This document shows positions 20,802-33,229 of a stretch of 64,000 nucleotides of DNA, one piece after another (positions within the stretch are counted from its first letter, which is position 1; every line of letters begins with the position of its first letter). Made by a program: the position numbers and the translations under genes. The stretch is from the NCBI GenBank assembly GCA_011109175.1, contig RDEW01000035.1:1-64000 (forward strand). Direction: 5' to 3'. The notes under the pieces were generated by a model. The model ran no database searches. It was not told the DNA's origin and saw nothing but the letters and a program-made list of their open reading frames with translations. This DNA is from Dicyema japonicum. Lineage: Eukaryota > Dicyemida > Rhombozoa > Dicyemidae.

Positions 20802-23800
20802 ATGAGGATTTGCTTGAATATTGGAGTAGTTGGAAGATGGCCAACCGGGTGGCTTTGGTTACATTATTGCTAACAATACTTGGAAATAATCTCCCTGTTT
20901 ATGTATTCTTGAAAGAGCATACTGTATGCTTGAATGGCTAAAACTAGAATCTCAATATTGGAGAAAAAATGTTAAAGACCGTTTCCTTTTTTTGCGAGAA
21001 CCATGGAATCCAGGGTTTACGGAATGTCTTTATTTCATACAAACTCGATAAATTTCCATTCCACATGGTTATCATGACAACATATGTGTTTTTTACAGTT
21101 TTTCCCCTCTAAACATTTTAGATTCGCCAATGGATAGATATTCCAAAGTGGAAATCAGAGATCAACTCATTGAAGGATTCAGTCTTGGGTTTTATGAGGG
21201 ACTTCAAAGACTCTGAATTGAGTGAGTTGAGCCAACTTCGACTTCCTGATCTACTTACCTGGATGTTTACCGAGTTTGGGTACCCAGAAAAGCATCCACT
21301 TTTTGATCCTATCGTCTTCGAGTTTGTTCTACGGTGCCTCAGCACTAATTCTCTTAATATAAGAAATGCTGGGGTAGTATTCATCTCAGTTAGTCAGTTT
21401 ATAATTCCTAGTTTATGCTAGTGATCATATCCGACCAATCTTGTCAGCTTAACTCGTATGACCACATGTTTGATTTAATCTTACCGCAGAGTTGGAAATT
21501 TAACTGCGGATTGGATAATTGACTATAATTTGGTTGAAATTATGTTTACACAGGATTCACACCCTCAGGTTGTCCACATGCAATATTCTAGTTAATTAAA
21601 CAGTTTTTTCCCACTTTAAATTTTTTATCAGCTTCTGGCAGACTCACTGTGGCTCATATAGACTGCATTTTTGACTCTATTAAAGTAATATATGACTCTA
21701 TCTAGCTATTTGGAAAAGAAATTTGCCATATTTTGTCTGAGTTGCACAAATTTTTCCCTATGAATCTTAAAAAGCATTTTTACAGTCGTTTTATGCTACT
21801 GGATCTGACCTCGCTAAATGAACAGGTGGAATTTATTTTAATTTGGAAGAGTGTCGTGGTTGCCGCTTCTATTTTGGCAGACATATGGGACAATATTCTT
21901 CGACCTTTCAGAGGTTCTAAAGATGTTTAATTTATATTTAATTTAACAGTATAGAATGGACTCTAAAAGAAGGTCTAACGGACTATTCCCTAACGCTAAG
22001 AAAAGATGTAGTGCATCCGAATCTTGCTCAACTACTGACAGCACAAATGAAAGTGTGTGTAGTTCAAAGGAGAACGATCCTGTGAATTCTGAAGGACAAA
22101 CCTTGATTACATATGATGACGAAATAGCTGGAGGAAAAGATGATTTTTCAGCCGAAAATGCCAGCCAACCTTTGTTAGGATCCCCAGCCACTTGTGAATA
22201 CGAATCACTCATTCAAGATGTGAGAAATATTAAAATATTTGTAAATTACTAACTTACTACTAAAATATAATTAAATTTCTACTATTTTATTACTTTAGGG
22301 CTCACAACATGAAGACGACAGAATTCCGAATTTGGAAGAACTTTCACGTTCTAGAGTAGAATTATCAAGACAAGAAATAACTGAGCTGGATGATGTATTT
22401 CTCCCAGAAAACAACATTATGTGGCGAATTCAGTTCGATGTAACTTTCTACGTCATATTCTAGCCAAATTCTACGTCCTTGGAAAAATTAGCCTTCCAAC
22501 ACTTAATAAAATGTATCGCACAAGCAAATATCCCAGCAGTAACTATGCTATATATAAAAGGCTGTGTGGGACAAATTTCCTCTAAAACTCAGTTGCTTTA
22601 ATGATCTATTATAGAAAACAAACAACCGCTTACAAGATTATCATAGAATTGGTTAACTCATTCGAGTCTTGGATGCAAGAGGCTGTGAAGCGCTGGATTG
22701 AAGAAGAGCTATCTCTTATGGAGCACTTTTTGGCAGACCTGAGAAATTTTGTTGAAAATGAAAGTGCTTTTTCTGCCAACATGTAAGAAATTATATCAAT
22801 TCTTAAGGAATGCATTTGCCGAAGAGTTGAAGATTCGGCTTCAGTTCATTAGCAAGTTTTACTATGAGGAAAAAGTGCAGGTATTTTTAGATAATATTAA
22901 GGCGTGTCGGATCTATTAAAGACTACATGGGCGATTTCATCCTCCAGTAAAGCTTCCTGTGAAGTACTACTTGAATGGATTACTACAGAGATTAGCATAT
23001 ATAAAAAGGAGTCACTCTTTGATGATGACATAATCAATCTCTTTCGCAATGGGGTACTAGTTATTCTAATCAAGCTTCGAAATTTTGGAACTGATAAATT
23101 ATCTATGGCAAATTTTTCTTTTTACTGTCTATTTTGTAAGGCTGTATTGGATAGGCCTGAAAATGCCAATGAAGTAGGGTGATGGCTAATCCATAGCTGT
23201 TAATAGAGGTTGATGTGTTATGGGACATTGTTATGACAACAGAGAACAATGAGATTCTGGAAAAGGCTATTGAAATTATCAGTGATATTCATCTGAGCTG
23301 TATGATTACGTAATTATTCTTTCAGATGGACGAGGAACTTTGGAATGGGAAACTCGTTTCATCGACAAAATAACAGATGGGTTAAAAAGTGAGAAGAAAC
23401 TACTCGAATCGGTATCTTTTTTATATATAAAATACCTTAGATTGGCTTGAACTGTCTATGTGAGACCAAAATTGGACCTTTCATCCGCATAGAACGGCTG
23501 TGTAATATGCTAGATGTGCATTTACGGATGTTTAAAAAGCGATATTCCTATCATCTGAGATTGAACAGTTTTACTAGAGGTGTTGACTACAATAGCCATC
23601 GTCCTGAGCCTAAAGGATATCTGTTGAGGCTTTTATTGCAATACAAGCATCATTCAGAAAAGGTTGACCGATTTTGAATAATCAGGTTTCAATCTCAATC
23701 AAGTCAAGTAATACGGTTGCCCAACTGAGGGCATTCATTATTAATGAGTGTGGGCGTTATGTTGAAAGCGCGTCTTTTATGCTATCATGTATAGTGGGAG

Positions 23801-26800
23801 ATTTACTGTAATAGCTACACTCATGAAAACTGTGAAGGAAATTCTGGCTGAACGGGTGGTCGAGTTGTCCACGCTAGGACATGTTCTGGAGTTCTCTGAT
23901 GATGAAAAGCCGCTCAGTCACTTTCAGATGTGTAATGGACAGGTTCTATTTGTGTCATATTAATAGACTGTAATAATATCCGGTCCATCAGGACCTGTTG
24001 AACCCATAACTGGGCCAATGGATTCTGTCCCGTCTTCATTGTTGCCTTCATTTGAGCGAGAGAATAACCCTTTGGATTTAGTGATTGCCAAAACGAGATT
24101 TGAACAGGTCATTAAACTTGTGGTCTTTCTGTCGAAACGCTCCAAGCTGGTATTTTACTACTCATAAGATAGTTTGAGTGCGAATGTCAGCATAAATGCA
24201 ACAAATTGGCCAAGAGTCTGTGGATGCTGTGCATGCTGTTTCCAACCGCTTCTTACTTTGAGAAAACTGCAAACCAATTGATCGAGTCCAGTTGCCATAG
24301 CGAAGAACAATGGCGGGAATTACTGGATGTTGAAGATATGCAGAAAATGATTTATTCATTGCAGGTAATTGGAATCGGTGACCAAACACGTGCGAATGTG
24401 TTTCGAAGGGGAGCTGTAAGAATGGGAAATTTCTCAGATATTTTATGCGGTGTACTCAGATCCGATAAACTAAATCCCCAGTCGGACGTATTTGACGAAG
24501 TTTACCGTTTTATTATTTCAGTGGTCAATTGAGTGTTTATTCTATTTACTTGAACTAATAGAAACGCTAATAACAGCAAACTTTCGAGAGGATATTCCCA
24601 TAGGACAGGAATTTGACCTGAATGTCGTCCTGGAGACACACAAAAACATTTCTGTATTATTTAATGGTTAATATAACTTAGGGGGGGTTTATTTATCGCC
24701 AACGACTATAGTGATGAATTTGTACAGAAAATGGCTGAAATTGTTCACTTTGTGCCTAAACGAAGGTAATTATGTTAAAGATGTTAAATTAGTTATGATT
24801 TGATTTCCCTAATCAAACCTGGAAATGGTAAGCCTGTTTTTAATGGTAGTCGTCTCATTAGCTTTTGGACTGATGATTATGGTTATGAAAAAAATGCGGG
24901 CATTTTGGGACGTCATAAAAAGCCCGCCAAAATTGGAGGAGTTTGTTGACAAGATTGTGCTGACTGTAAATTTATGTTATTAAATTAGAACTATGAAATT
25001 GTTGACTGGAGTTCCTATATTCTCTACGTTGTTGAAGATTCTCAAACAAACTGGATCCCTGCCTTACTCGAGAGCTTAACTAACATTATGAGTTTGATAT
25101 TATCGGAAGTCCCTGAGCAAGTTGAATTCCTCATAACAACTAGTATCACGACTTTGAATCAATTGAGACTACCTATTATGACAGGCAGTCTTGCCAGTGT
25201 GTGGCATATTTCTTTTTCTTTTACAAAGTCCTGACAGACTTTAAAGTATCATGTGTTTTTTACGAAAGGATTTGGTTGTTGGTTTTGACATGTCATTGTT
25301 AATGGAGAAAGTACTCCGAAATCTGTCTACTCTTGAATTCACAGCCACTGTATGTAGCACTGAGGATCCTCGAATGATTTACCTATTGGGTTTAGCCAAT
25401 GATGTCGTCCCGTTCCTGAGTGGCTTTCCCAGTTGTATTAGACCCTCGGTTTGAGAGGAAATTTAATTTGAAGGATGTTGCCTCCAAGCTGTTGTATTTG
25501 CTGCTGGAATTGCCTTCAAAGAAGTTTAGAGGAGTGCCGAAGTGTCTGGGGGAACTGAGCAGGAAGAAGGCATTTGCTTTGCTTGAGTGGCTGGTGAGTA
25601 CAGCCAATGAAGTGTTTGAGGATGTGGCTCAGTTTTTGATAGTATTTCAGAAAAATGAGCGTAATCTGTAATTCAACTGTTTTAGTGTATCGGTCAGCCG
25701 AATGGAATTGCACGGGGAATTCTGTACCATTGAAGAGTAGACCTGGCTATGTTGGAATCGATAATTTGGGGTCTACTTGTTACCTTGCGTCCACTCTACA
25801 GCAGTTGTATATGACTCCGGGCTTACGAAATGCAGTGTTTTCAGCTAATGTGCTTAGTGGTAATAAATACTTTCGACTGTTTGAAGAATTAAGGGAAATT
25901 TTTGTGTTTTTGGATGTAAGTCGGTGATTAAATGTTTAGGAGAGTGAGAGGAAGTCATGTAATATAAGGAAGTTTTGTTCGGTGTACATATTGGATGACC
26001 ATCCTATCAATGTGTATGACCCAAAGGATATGACTGAGATATTCAATGACCTTATTAGCAGAATGGAGGCAATGTCACCTACTATTGTATGTTATTTATA
26101 TTTTTGCTAAATATTTTATTTATTATATTTTAAATTATTATTTAGTAATTTAATATGTTTATTATAGAACAAATATGTAAAGAAAATATTTTATGGGGAA
26201 ATTTCAAACACGATAGTATCATTGGTATGACATGTTTTTTATTCCATAGGACTGTTCTCATGTGAGCACAAGACCTGAGGAGTTTGTCTCAATAGAATGT
26301 CAGGTGTCCAATGTGAATAATATCTATGTGCTATCTTACACTAATATTAGGAATCTTTGGATAAGTTCACTGAGAAAGAAATGCTGGAGGGTGGAAATAT
26401 GTACACGTGCGAACGATGTAATAATAAAGTACGGGCTGAGAAGCGGGCCTGTTTCAAACGTCTCCCAAACGTGTTATGCATAAATACTATGCGCTATACA
26501 TTCAATTTGACCACATTTACTCGAGAAAAGATAAACAGTCAGTTTTCATTCCAATGACGCTGGACATGTCATCTTATATGGAGTCTAAGCTAATCCCGAC
26601 CAATGTGGATCAGAATGAGGATACCGATTGCATGTATGAACTTACAGGAATAACTGTACATTCGGGAACTACAGAGACTGGGCATTATTACTCCTTCATT
26701 AAGGAATCTAACTCGGAAAAGTGGTTTTCCTTCAACGACGCAGAGGTGGGAGTTTTCAATCCTGATGATATCCCAGTTGAGTGCTTTGGGGGACTTGTGG

Positions 26801-29800
26801 CTATTTATCTGATTTTTAGATAGAATCTTCATGCAAAGATTTGCCGCCAAACTTGAGATATTCAATGAAAGTATTTTTTGGTGAGAATTTTAGATAAATA
26901 ATGCTTATATGTTATTCTATAAGAAGATGAGTTTCACAGCCAAAGAAGCTGAGATTTCTGAGCCCGAGAGCGAACGCTATGAAGATTTGGTGGAGGTTGG
27001 TTGGTCGTCTGATCGTAGGATACTTGGCTGGACAACCAAATCATCTTTAGAGGACGTTTTATGTTTGATAACAGCTATTTTAGGTATTTTGTGGGTATAT
27101 TTGAGATTCATTACTAAACTGTGTTTTGAAGTGCCCAATTTGGCTGACAAACACTTCCAATTGGCTCTTTTTTCAACATGCTTTATATTAGACGTACTGA
27201 CCAGTTCTGCTGAGAAGAAATTCACGAAGGAATTTATAAGAAAGTCTGAGGAATTGTTGATGGACCCTGATGTGGCGAAAGGAGTCTTTAAATTCATCGT
27301 GTCCGATGATTGGTGGATGGAGAAGCACTCAGTACACTGCGACAGCGGCTACATCAGACAGGTTTGCCTTCTTTTATATCCTTTGATGTTCACCGATTTC
27401 ATCTCATCCGTTATAACCAATTGTGTCTTCAATGAAGAAGACTTTTACGTTCAACAGTAACTTTAATGTCATTTCTAGAAATTCCATAAATCAGGAAAAT
27501 CCCTTTGTGGTGTTTGTGAAATGTTGTCATTAGCTACTACACTCTATGCAACCAAACTTGAATGAATTTTTGTCGCTTTTTTATATACTTGGAAAAAGGA
27601 GATATTTTTCTACATTATTTCTGCGGATGAATTTGATTCCAATACTTGTCAAATATTACCCAATCAACTACATTCCTTCTAAGCTTGAACCTGTATGCTA
27701 ATCTACTCTATATTTAAGGGGGACAACCCTGAGGAGTATTTTCAGAAGAATACCACCAACAAAACCAACATGGAATGCATTTTGTCATTGATTCTGGAAA
27801 TATTGGAGTCACAGTCAACTGTTGAATACTTTAGTAAACATACCTTGGAGAGTCTGGCTGGAAATGATGAGGTTTGTTCTGTTTTTACGACAGGGGAGCA
27901 TGTTTTGAGGATACAGGTTGACTTTGGGACGGATCTGGAAAAGAGCGCCAAAATTTATTCTTTTATTTTAAAGAATTTTCCCTCCATGTCAGAAATCATT
28001 AAGCAGGAGCTTTTGATTATGACAAAAAATCCTAGTGAGACGATAGCAAACGTGTTTACTTTTGTTGTCATTCTGTCGTCTAATTCTAATGCTGTCTTAT
28101 TTGGTAGCCTACATATCTTATTTGCAGTAAACCAGATTTCGTTGGTTGATTCCCTAATATTGACTAATTTACTTGACTGCCTTACTGAGTATCCTCATGA
28201 AGTGATGATGTGGATGAGAGACTTGGAGCATGAATGTCCCGAGTTGTCTGAATATGCTTTAAAAAATTGCGACTATATTATCATGCGTTGTCTTTTGAAT
28301 GAAAGCGTGCAAATTCGAACAAGTTTTACTTCTTGTGGGCATTTTAGTCGCTGCGGATTTTCTAGTTGAGTTGGTGGGTCTTCAAGACTTTATGATTGGC
28401 TACAGCAACGACAAGATTAGTTTTTACGACATCACGGAAAAACCGGTATTTTAACATTTAACCCTCAGATACCCACAGAAAGTATGGAGATTTTACACAC
28501 AATTTTAACCACATTACTTGAATGCTTGGTTTATTTGCAAGGTTGTTATCAGTCTAAGTCCTTAGAGTTATATTCTATTGAGGAAAATCGACTGTTTCTG
28601 TTCTTTAACCTGCTTTGCTACTTTTCTGTGTCTATAACTGAGAAATTGATGGTATTTTGTTTGAGACATTCTAGTTTACTCGTTATACTATAATATATTG
28701 CGATTTGCTAGTTCCACGCATTCTGGCTGGAAATCGTTGCCAAAATAAGATGGTTATGGTGTCATATTGGGAGCATGTGTGCAATGACTGTCCTCAGAAT
28801 GTGGAGGCGGCAGTTGCCTGCCAGTCATTAGGCAGAATTGACTGTTACCAGTAGTCTGACATTTTATTGTAGACTGGAATCTATTAATGACACTGTTGTG
28901 GATTATAACAGAGAATTCCTTCCTAAATATTTCAACCTTTTAGTGCTGTTTGCAGAACAGTCGACCCATGTGGCCGAATCCCTAACGCGGTCTTCTTCTA
29001 TGAGACAGCTTATTGAGAAAACAATACGAGCGGGATGTTTGTTCAGTAGTACTTTGGTCGTAATTTCCCGCCTTATTTCCGTTTTGGCGGGAAATTTGGT
29101 TAATTTCGAAGTGGAAAATTTCATCTTGTTCCTTATGAAGACTATCCTGCCTTTATTATCGCACTTTAATAACTGGGATATATTCCTCTTGTACTAATTT
29201 TTGAATATTATAGGATTGCGATTCTCTCTGGACAGACAGCTTTGATTATAGTCTTTTTTTTAATCGATCTGGATTGGAATCTATCATGGAGGTGATATTT
29301 CTCTATTTTAAGTTCAGATTCTCAGAAATGCAAGAAAAAACTTTTTCGCATTCTCCATCACACCTCAACTCTAACTCTTCTGGATTATCTACTGTGTTGT
29401 CATTTATACAAAACTTACTATTTACAGCCCTGGATGCGGACTTCTTCCACAGTATTATATATTGCCAATTTTAGGCGAAAAGGATCAACTCAGTGGTCTC
29501 CTGTTCTCCTCTGATGGATGTCTCGTTGATATGTGCTGTAACCTTCTCAATTCTTACACAACCAAAGAGATTAGAAGAAATGTCTTTGGTGAGCGAAGCA
29601 TTAATCGTAGATATTCTAATCCACGTGGTTGAGCTGTACGACACTGAGGGTGCTCAGAAGATCGCATTCAGGATGATGGGATTCCATGTGGATCATTTGG
29701 AATATATCGGTTTTGATATCTAGGCAATTTAGAGTACTCCGGTTTTGCTCCGTTTCACGGAAGTAAGCCCATGGAAAAGTTTGGAATGCTTTTCCGACAT

Positions 29801-30464
29801 TTTCTGGTACCAACGGAGTCCCCCGTTGAGAAGGCTAGGGATTTTTATTTCCCTTACTACGATTTTGTCGTCAATTTGCTGAGGAGGCATCCAACGGAGA
29901 CAACGGTATTGGATTTTGGTAATTTTGTGTTGAATAAAAGTAGCTCTTCTCGTTTCCGTGGAGAGCGTTGGGCTTCTTTATCCCACCTTTGCGGCTATCT
30001 GGGGTGATTTGGCGGTTAATCATGCTGGGGTTTGGTGTTTATATAATGGTAGACCGTACAAATCCACGAATATATGATCGCTGTGCTTGAACCAGAGAAC
30101 ATGTGCCTGCTTGATAACAAATTCATTCAGTTTATACAGAAATACCTGAATTTGGTGAGATTTGGGCTCATTCAGACGTTTACTGATTCCCTAGTGGGAC
30201 TACTACCTGATTATTTCGACAATTTGCTTGGACTGTTGAACAGTCTGGTAGTCTCTCTGCAAAATGATGACTGCAGCAATGTGATTATGAGGAGAATGGA
30301 GGCGGTAGATGGATGTGTTAGTGTAGGTTATGTTAGCAGTGGACGTGCTGTTTGATGTGATTGGAAGAAGGAATGCTTGGGATGTTTGTGTTGGAGAGAA
30401 TATATTGATGCAGTTGTGTGGATGTATGAAGGAGTGTTTAAGTGAGAGGATGTGTTATTTTTAG
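20802..30464 (+). CDS. USP34: Ubiquitin-specific protease 34 (5' end not resolved)
   Basis: Very large cysteine deubiquitinase; in animals USP34 acts on the Axin/Wnt axis and other substrates. N-terminal homology starts at the first exon seen ('YWSSWK', then 'VSFFCENHGIQGLRNVF', 'IRQWIDIPKW'). The catalytic domain lies at about 25740-26930: Cys box 'YVGIDNLGSTCYLASTLQQL', 'DMTEIFNDLISRMEAMSP', zinc ribbon 'MYTCERCNNKVRAEKRACF' and His box 'ITVHSGTTETGHYYSFI'. The C-terminal arm continues to 30464 ('FFNLLCYFSVSITEKLM', 'YWEHVCNDCPQNV'). Introns supported by homology include 25916-25939, 26087-26167 (81 nt), 26225-26249, 26328-26350, 26797-26819, 26871-26893, 26996-27018, 27084-27105, 27457-27478, 27510-27533, 27693-27718, 28323-28347, 28446-28468, 28652-28674 and 28851-28872. 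Shorter than vertebrate USP34. One apparent one-base deletion lies near 26551. Confidence 0.9.
25916..25939 (+). other. USP34: Ultrashort intron (24 nt), type example
   Basis: GTAAGTCGGTGATTAAATGT followed by TTAG. Removing it joins 'REIFVFLD' to 'ESERKSCNIRKFCSVY', which aligns without gap to the USP34 core. The donor is GTAAG and the acceptor TTTAG; no polypyrimidine tract or branch-site spacing of usual size fits in 24 nt. Confidence 0.9.
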
Positions 30465-30830
30465 ATTGTGAGGTTATTAGTGAAAGGATAAGATTATGCT
30501 TGCAGAAGAATTCTATGCTTATTGAGTCTTTTGTATTCTAATTACTCCCTTTTTGTATTTGTTATATTTGCTTTATTTTATTTGTTAATTTATTTTGAGC
30601 GGGAAATCTCTGAGGTTTATCTGACTTGGCGGTTCGTTTACTACATGTTAGTGAAGCAAGGTTAACAGGAATTCAATGACACTCTTGCTCTCTTTATTCT
30701 CAGTCACTGTTGCTCATGTTCTTGGCTAATGAATAAGATTGGATATTCCATGTTTACGGGTTCAAATTACATGCTTTAATAAGGATTATAAGTTGGTGGT
30801 TAATATAATTCTATGTATATTGCTGAAATA
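30465..30830. other. USP34 3' flank
   Basis: No ORF or repeat recognised. AT-rich sequence ending at the hAT terminus at 30831. Confidence 0.5.
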
Positions 30831-30879
30831 CAGTGGTGTCAAACTCATTTTGCTTCGATGGCGCATTTATAATTATTAT

Positions 30880-31015
30880 TATTTAAGCCAAATAAACACC
30901 ATCTTATCCACTAACTGATATTCAGGTGATCCCGGCATCTCTCAATAATCGAGTCATCTTTTCTCGATGCTCCGACCGTGACCTCACACATTTTCTATAC
31001 TTTCTCATCAAGAGA
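30880..31015 (-). mobile_element. Jockey-like LINE 3' tail fragment
   Basis: Shares TCAGGTGATCCC..CTCAA..TC..CATCTTTTCTCG..GCTCCGAC with 41700-41800 and, reversed, with 31991-32110. The minus-strand copies read as a C-terminus '(R/K)LL(R/K)E(D/A)GIT-stop' followed by a 3' UTR. Short dead-on-arrival insertion. Confidence 0.6.
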
Positions 31016-31797
31016 AGATTAGTTCTGATATATTATTGTTTTTAAGAATATATTATTTATTATAATAGGGGCGATTTTTTGACTTTATAAATCTGAAATT
31101 CTCATCTAAAAATTGACTTTATTGAATTTAAAAATGCTAGTTGATATTCTAAAGTGAAGGATTGAAATCTTTATTTGGATACATTTTTTTGATACATCGA
31201 CTCAGCTTTCATGTAGTTCCGACTTTTATTAAAGCGGATAAATTTTAATCGTGAGTCTTGTTCTTAGCAATTTTTGTCAATTTCAAAAAGCTGTTCAGTA
31301 ATTTTAACAGTCGAATTTTAATGAAATATCTTTAAACAAGTGAGCGTTGTCTGGACAAATAATTTTTGCTGTTTTTACAAGGCACATTGGTTGACAATCG
31401 CAATATGATTTTCCATTAATTGCAAGCATTCTGCTGATTTCATAGCTTGCAGTAACTGATGCATTATTCGATTATGATTTTTTAATTAGTTTTTAACGCA
31501 GTTAAATTTTTGATTAGATTTATAATGCCATTTTAGGTTGTGTTCTTTCAGTATAGCCATAACAATAATTTTTCCATCAACCGTTGTGCAAAAATAGAGA
31601 AGTTCCCATTTATTTTTAAAAACTCTCTTTTCATCTTTCAAACACCGTTTCTTAGTTCCAGAAGAAGCACGAGACATTGACAAACAAGATTTAATTTATT
31701 TTTAATTTTCAATTAAATTAAACAAACAAGATTTAGAAATACTATTAAAAATTTTTAATTAAATGTAAAAAATAACTAAATGATTTTGTGTGTTTTA

Positions 31798-31812
31798 TAG
31801 CCATGCGTCGCA
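31798..31812. repeat. SINE target-site duplication, left
   Basis: TAGCCATGCGTCGCA, matching 31976-31990 (TAGCCATGTGTCGCA) at 14 of 15 positions. Confidence 0.75.
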
Positions 31813-31975
31813 AAAAAGACCCACACACAAGAAAAAAAATAAAAGTGAAGATCATTCCTTGTTTCTACTCTACGAGTAGTTAAAATTAACTGTTCTTTAC
31901 TTAAATAAAGTGTGCGCCTGCCTATGCGGTGCTAAAAATATCACGGCTCCGTGAAAAGGCTGTTATTATTATTAT
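31813..31975 (+). mobile_element. SINE copy 2 (5'-truncated, with LINE-like tail)
   Basis: Contains CACACACAAG, TCTACGAGTAGTTAAAATTA, GTTCTTTACTTAAATAAAGTG and the 3' tail CCTATGCGGTGCTAAAAATA then GGCTCCGTGAAAAGGCTG and (TTA)n. The tail parallels the APE LINE 3' end (ATGCGGGGCTATAATCATTA..GGCTTTCGTGAAAGTGCTTTAATAATAA). Flanked by a 15-bp TSD with one mismatch. Confidence 0.8.
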
Positions 31976-31990
31976 TAGCCATGTGTCGCA

Positions 31991-32110
31991 CTCGGAGGAT
32001 ACCGAGAAAGGATGAAGCGGCTGCTTAAGGAGGCAGGGATCACCTGACGGTCCCCATACTCTTTTGTTTTGTCGTTGATTCTTGGTTTTAAGCAAATAAA
32101 ATAAATAGCC
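31991..32110 (+). mobile_element. Jockey-like LINE 3' tail fragment
   Basis: Encodes '(R)KRMKRLLKEAGIT'-like codons (GAAAGGATGAAGCGGCTGCT..GGGATCACCTGA) followed by a 3' UTR and AAATAAAATAAATA. Same family as 41675-41935 and 30880-31015. Confidence 0.6.
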
Positions 32111-32162
32111 ATTAAATCGGGCCGCACCTATGCTTGTCGAGGGCCGCATGTTTGATACCCTG

Positions 32163-33229
32163 TGATAATATATTTTAACTACATAGCATAATAAATTGCT
32201 CATATTTTATCATGCATTTCTTACGCGAACGATTCGTGGAGACCGTTGATCTCTCAGACAAATGCCGAGAAATCGTACCTATCCAAAAAGTGCGCATAAA
32301 GTGACGGATATGTTAAATTCTTTCTATTAAGAATAAGAAATACCTGGCACGGGATGCTAATGTGTAGATGGTTTTTTAACCCCACGATGACATCCTTTCA
32401 CCCAGGATTGCCTCAACGAGAGTAGAAAACTTTTAAAATACTACTATGAAGTACGTTTCGCTTTAAAATTTGTCGCATTCAAAATCCTGTGGATATAAGA
32501 CCAAAATCGCTTCCCTTTCTACGTGTTATCGGATTGTCAGTAGCAAAAAAAGCAGAGACAACCAGTTTCCACTTCTACAGAAACAGAGTCCATCCGAAAT
32601 CAGCATAAAAGGTTAAAAGACGTCCATAGTTGCAGTTGTGGAACGAACCAAACAGAAACTTCAACCAATTAGCCACGAAGCACCACATGGCACCACGCGG
32701 CTATAATTCAATCAGAGATATACTACATAATATGACTTTCTTGTAACTCTAATAAGAACAACAATTAACTAATTCATTAATTCTAAACAAAAAATTAATT
32801 CAAAGTGTATCATTATTAAATGGCTAACCAGATTTCTTTTAATTTTAATTGCATGGCTTTAGTGATTTTTTATGTCTTAATTTAAGGGTATATCAGATAT
32901 GAAAAAATTAGATCTTATGTGGAATTGACCCTGAGGGTATAAGTACTCAAAATAAACAGAGAGTACGTGAAAAGGACTCACATTTTTCGCTTAGAAACGA
33001 TAAGTTTAATTCTGATTTAATTTAGACTTTTCTTGCAAGAAAACACAGAAAAAATTGGTTATTCCTCTGGACTGTGAGTCCGAGATGAAAATCCATGCCA
33101 AATCCCTCCATCTGTTCTCACACGGAGGGATCAATGAAGTCGAATTTCTCTGCCGTCGGAACTATTTTATAGTAAAAAGTTATTATTATTGTCCCAGGAT
33201 CACTATGTTAAAAGAATAAAGAAAGTTCT
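32163..33229. other. Intergenic with dispersed repeat R1 (copy A)
   Basis: No gene. Positions about 32577-32712 carry dispersed repeat R1: GCATAAAAGGTTAAAAGACG, AACAGAAACTTCAACCAATT and CACATGGCACCACG, also found at 39680-39855 and 41945-42050. A hairpin AATCCCTCC..GGAGGGAT lies at about 33100-33130. Confidence 0.6.

Larger units (their letters stand above)
30831..32162 (-). mobile_element. hAT-type DNA transposon remnant
   Basis: The left terminus CAGTGGTGTCAAACTCATTT and the reverse complement of the right end (CAGGGTATCAAACATGCGGC, 32162 inward) form typical hAT imperfect TIRs. Inside, the minus strand 31486-31683 encodes 'RVFKNKWELLYFCTTVDGK' and 'LKEHNLKWHYKSNQKFN', like the N-terminal zinc-finger region of ZBED5/GTF2IRD2-type hAT transposases, with its cysteines partly lost. 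LINE tails and a SINE are inserted within. No clean 8-bp TSD seen. Confidence 0.6.

Noticed and set aside
25740-26823. USP9X or USP24 rather than USP34
   Set aside because: Catalytic blocks (YTCERCNNKVRAEKRACF, INTMRYTFN, DMTEIFNDLISR) and flanking N- and C-terminal segments fit USP34 best.
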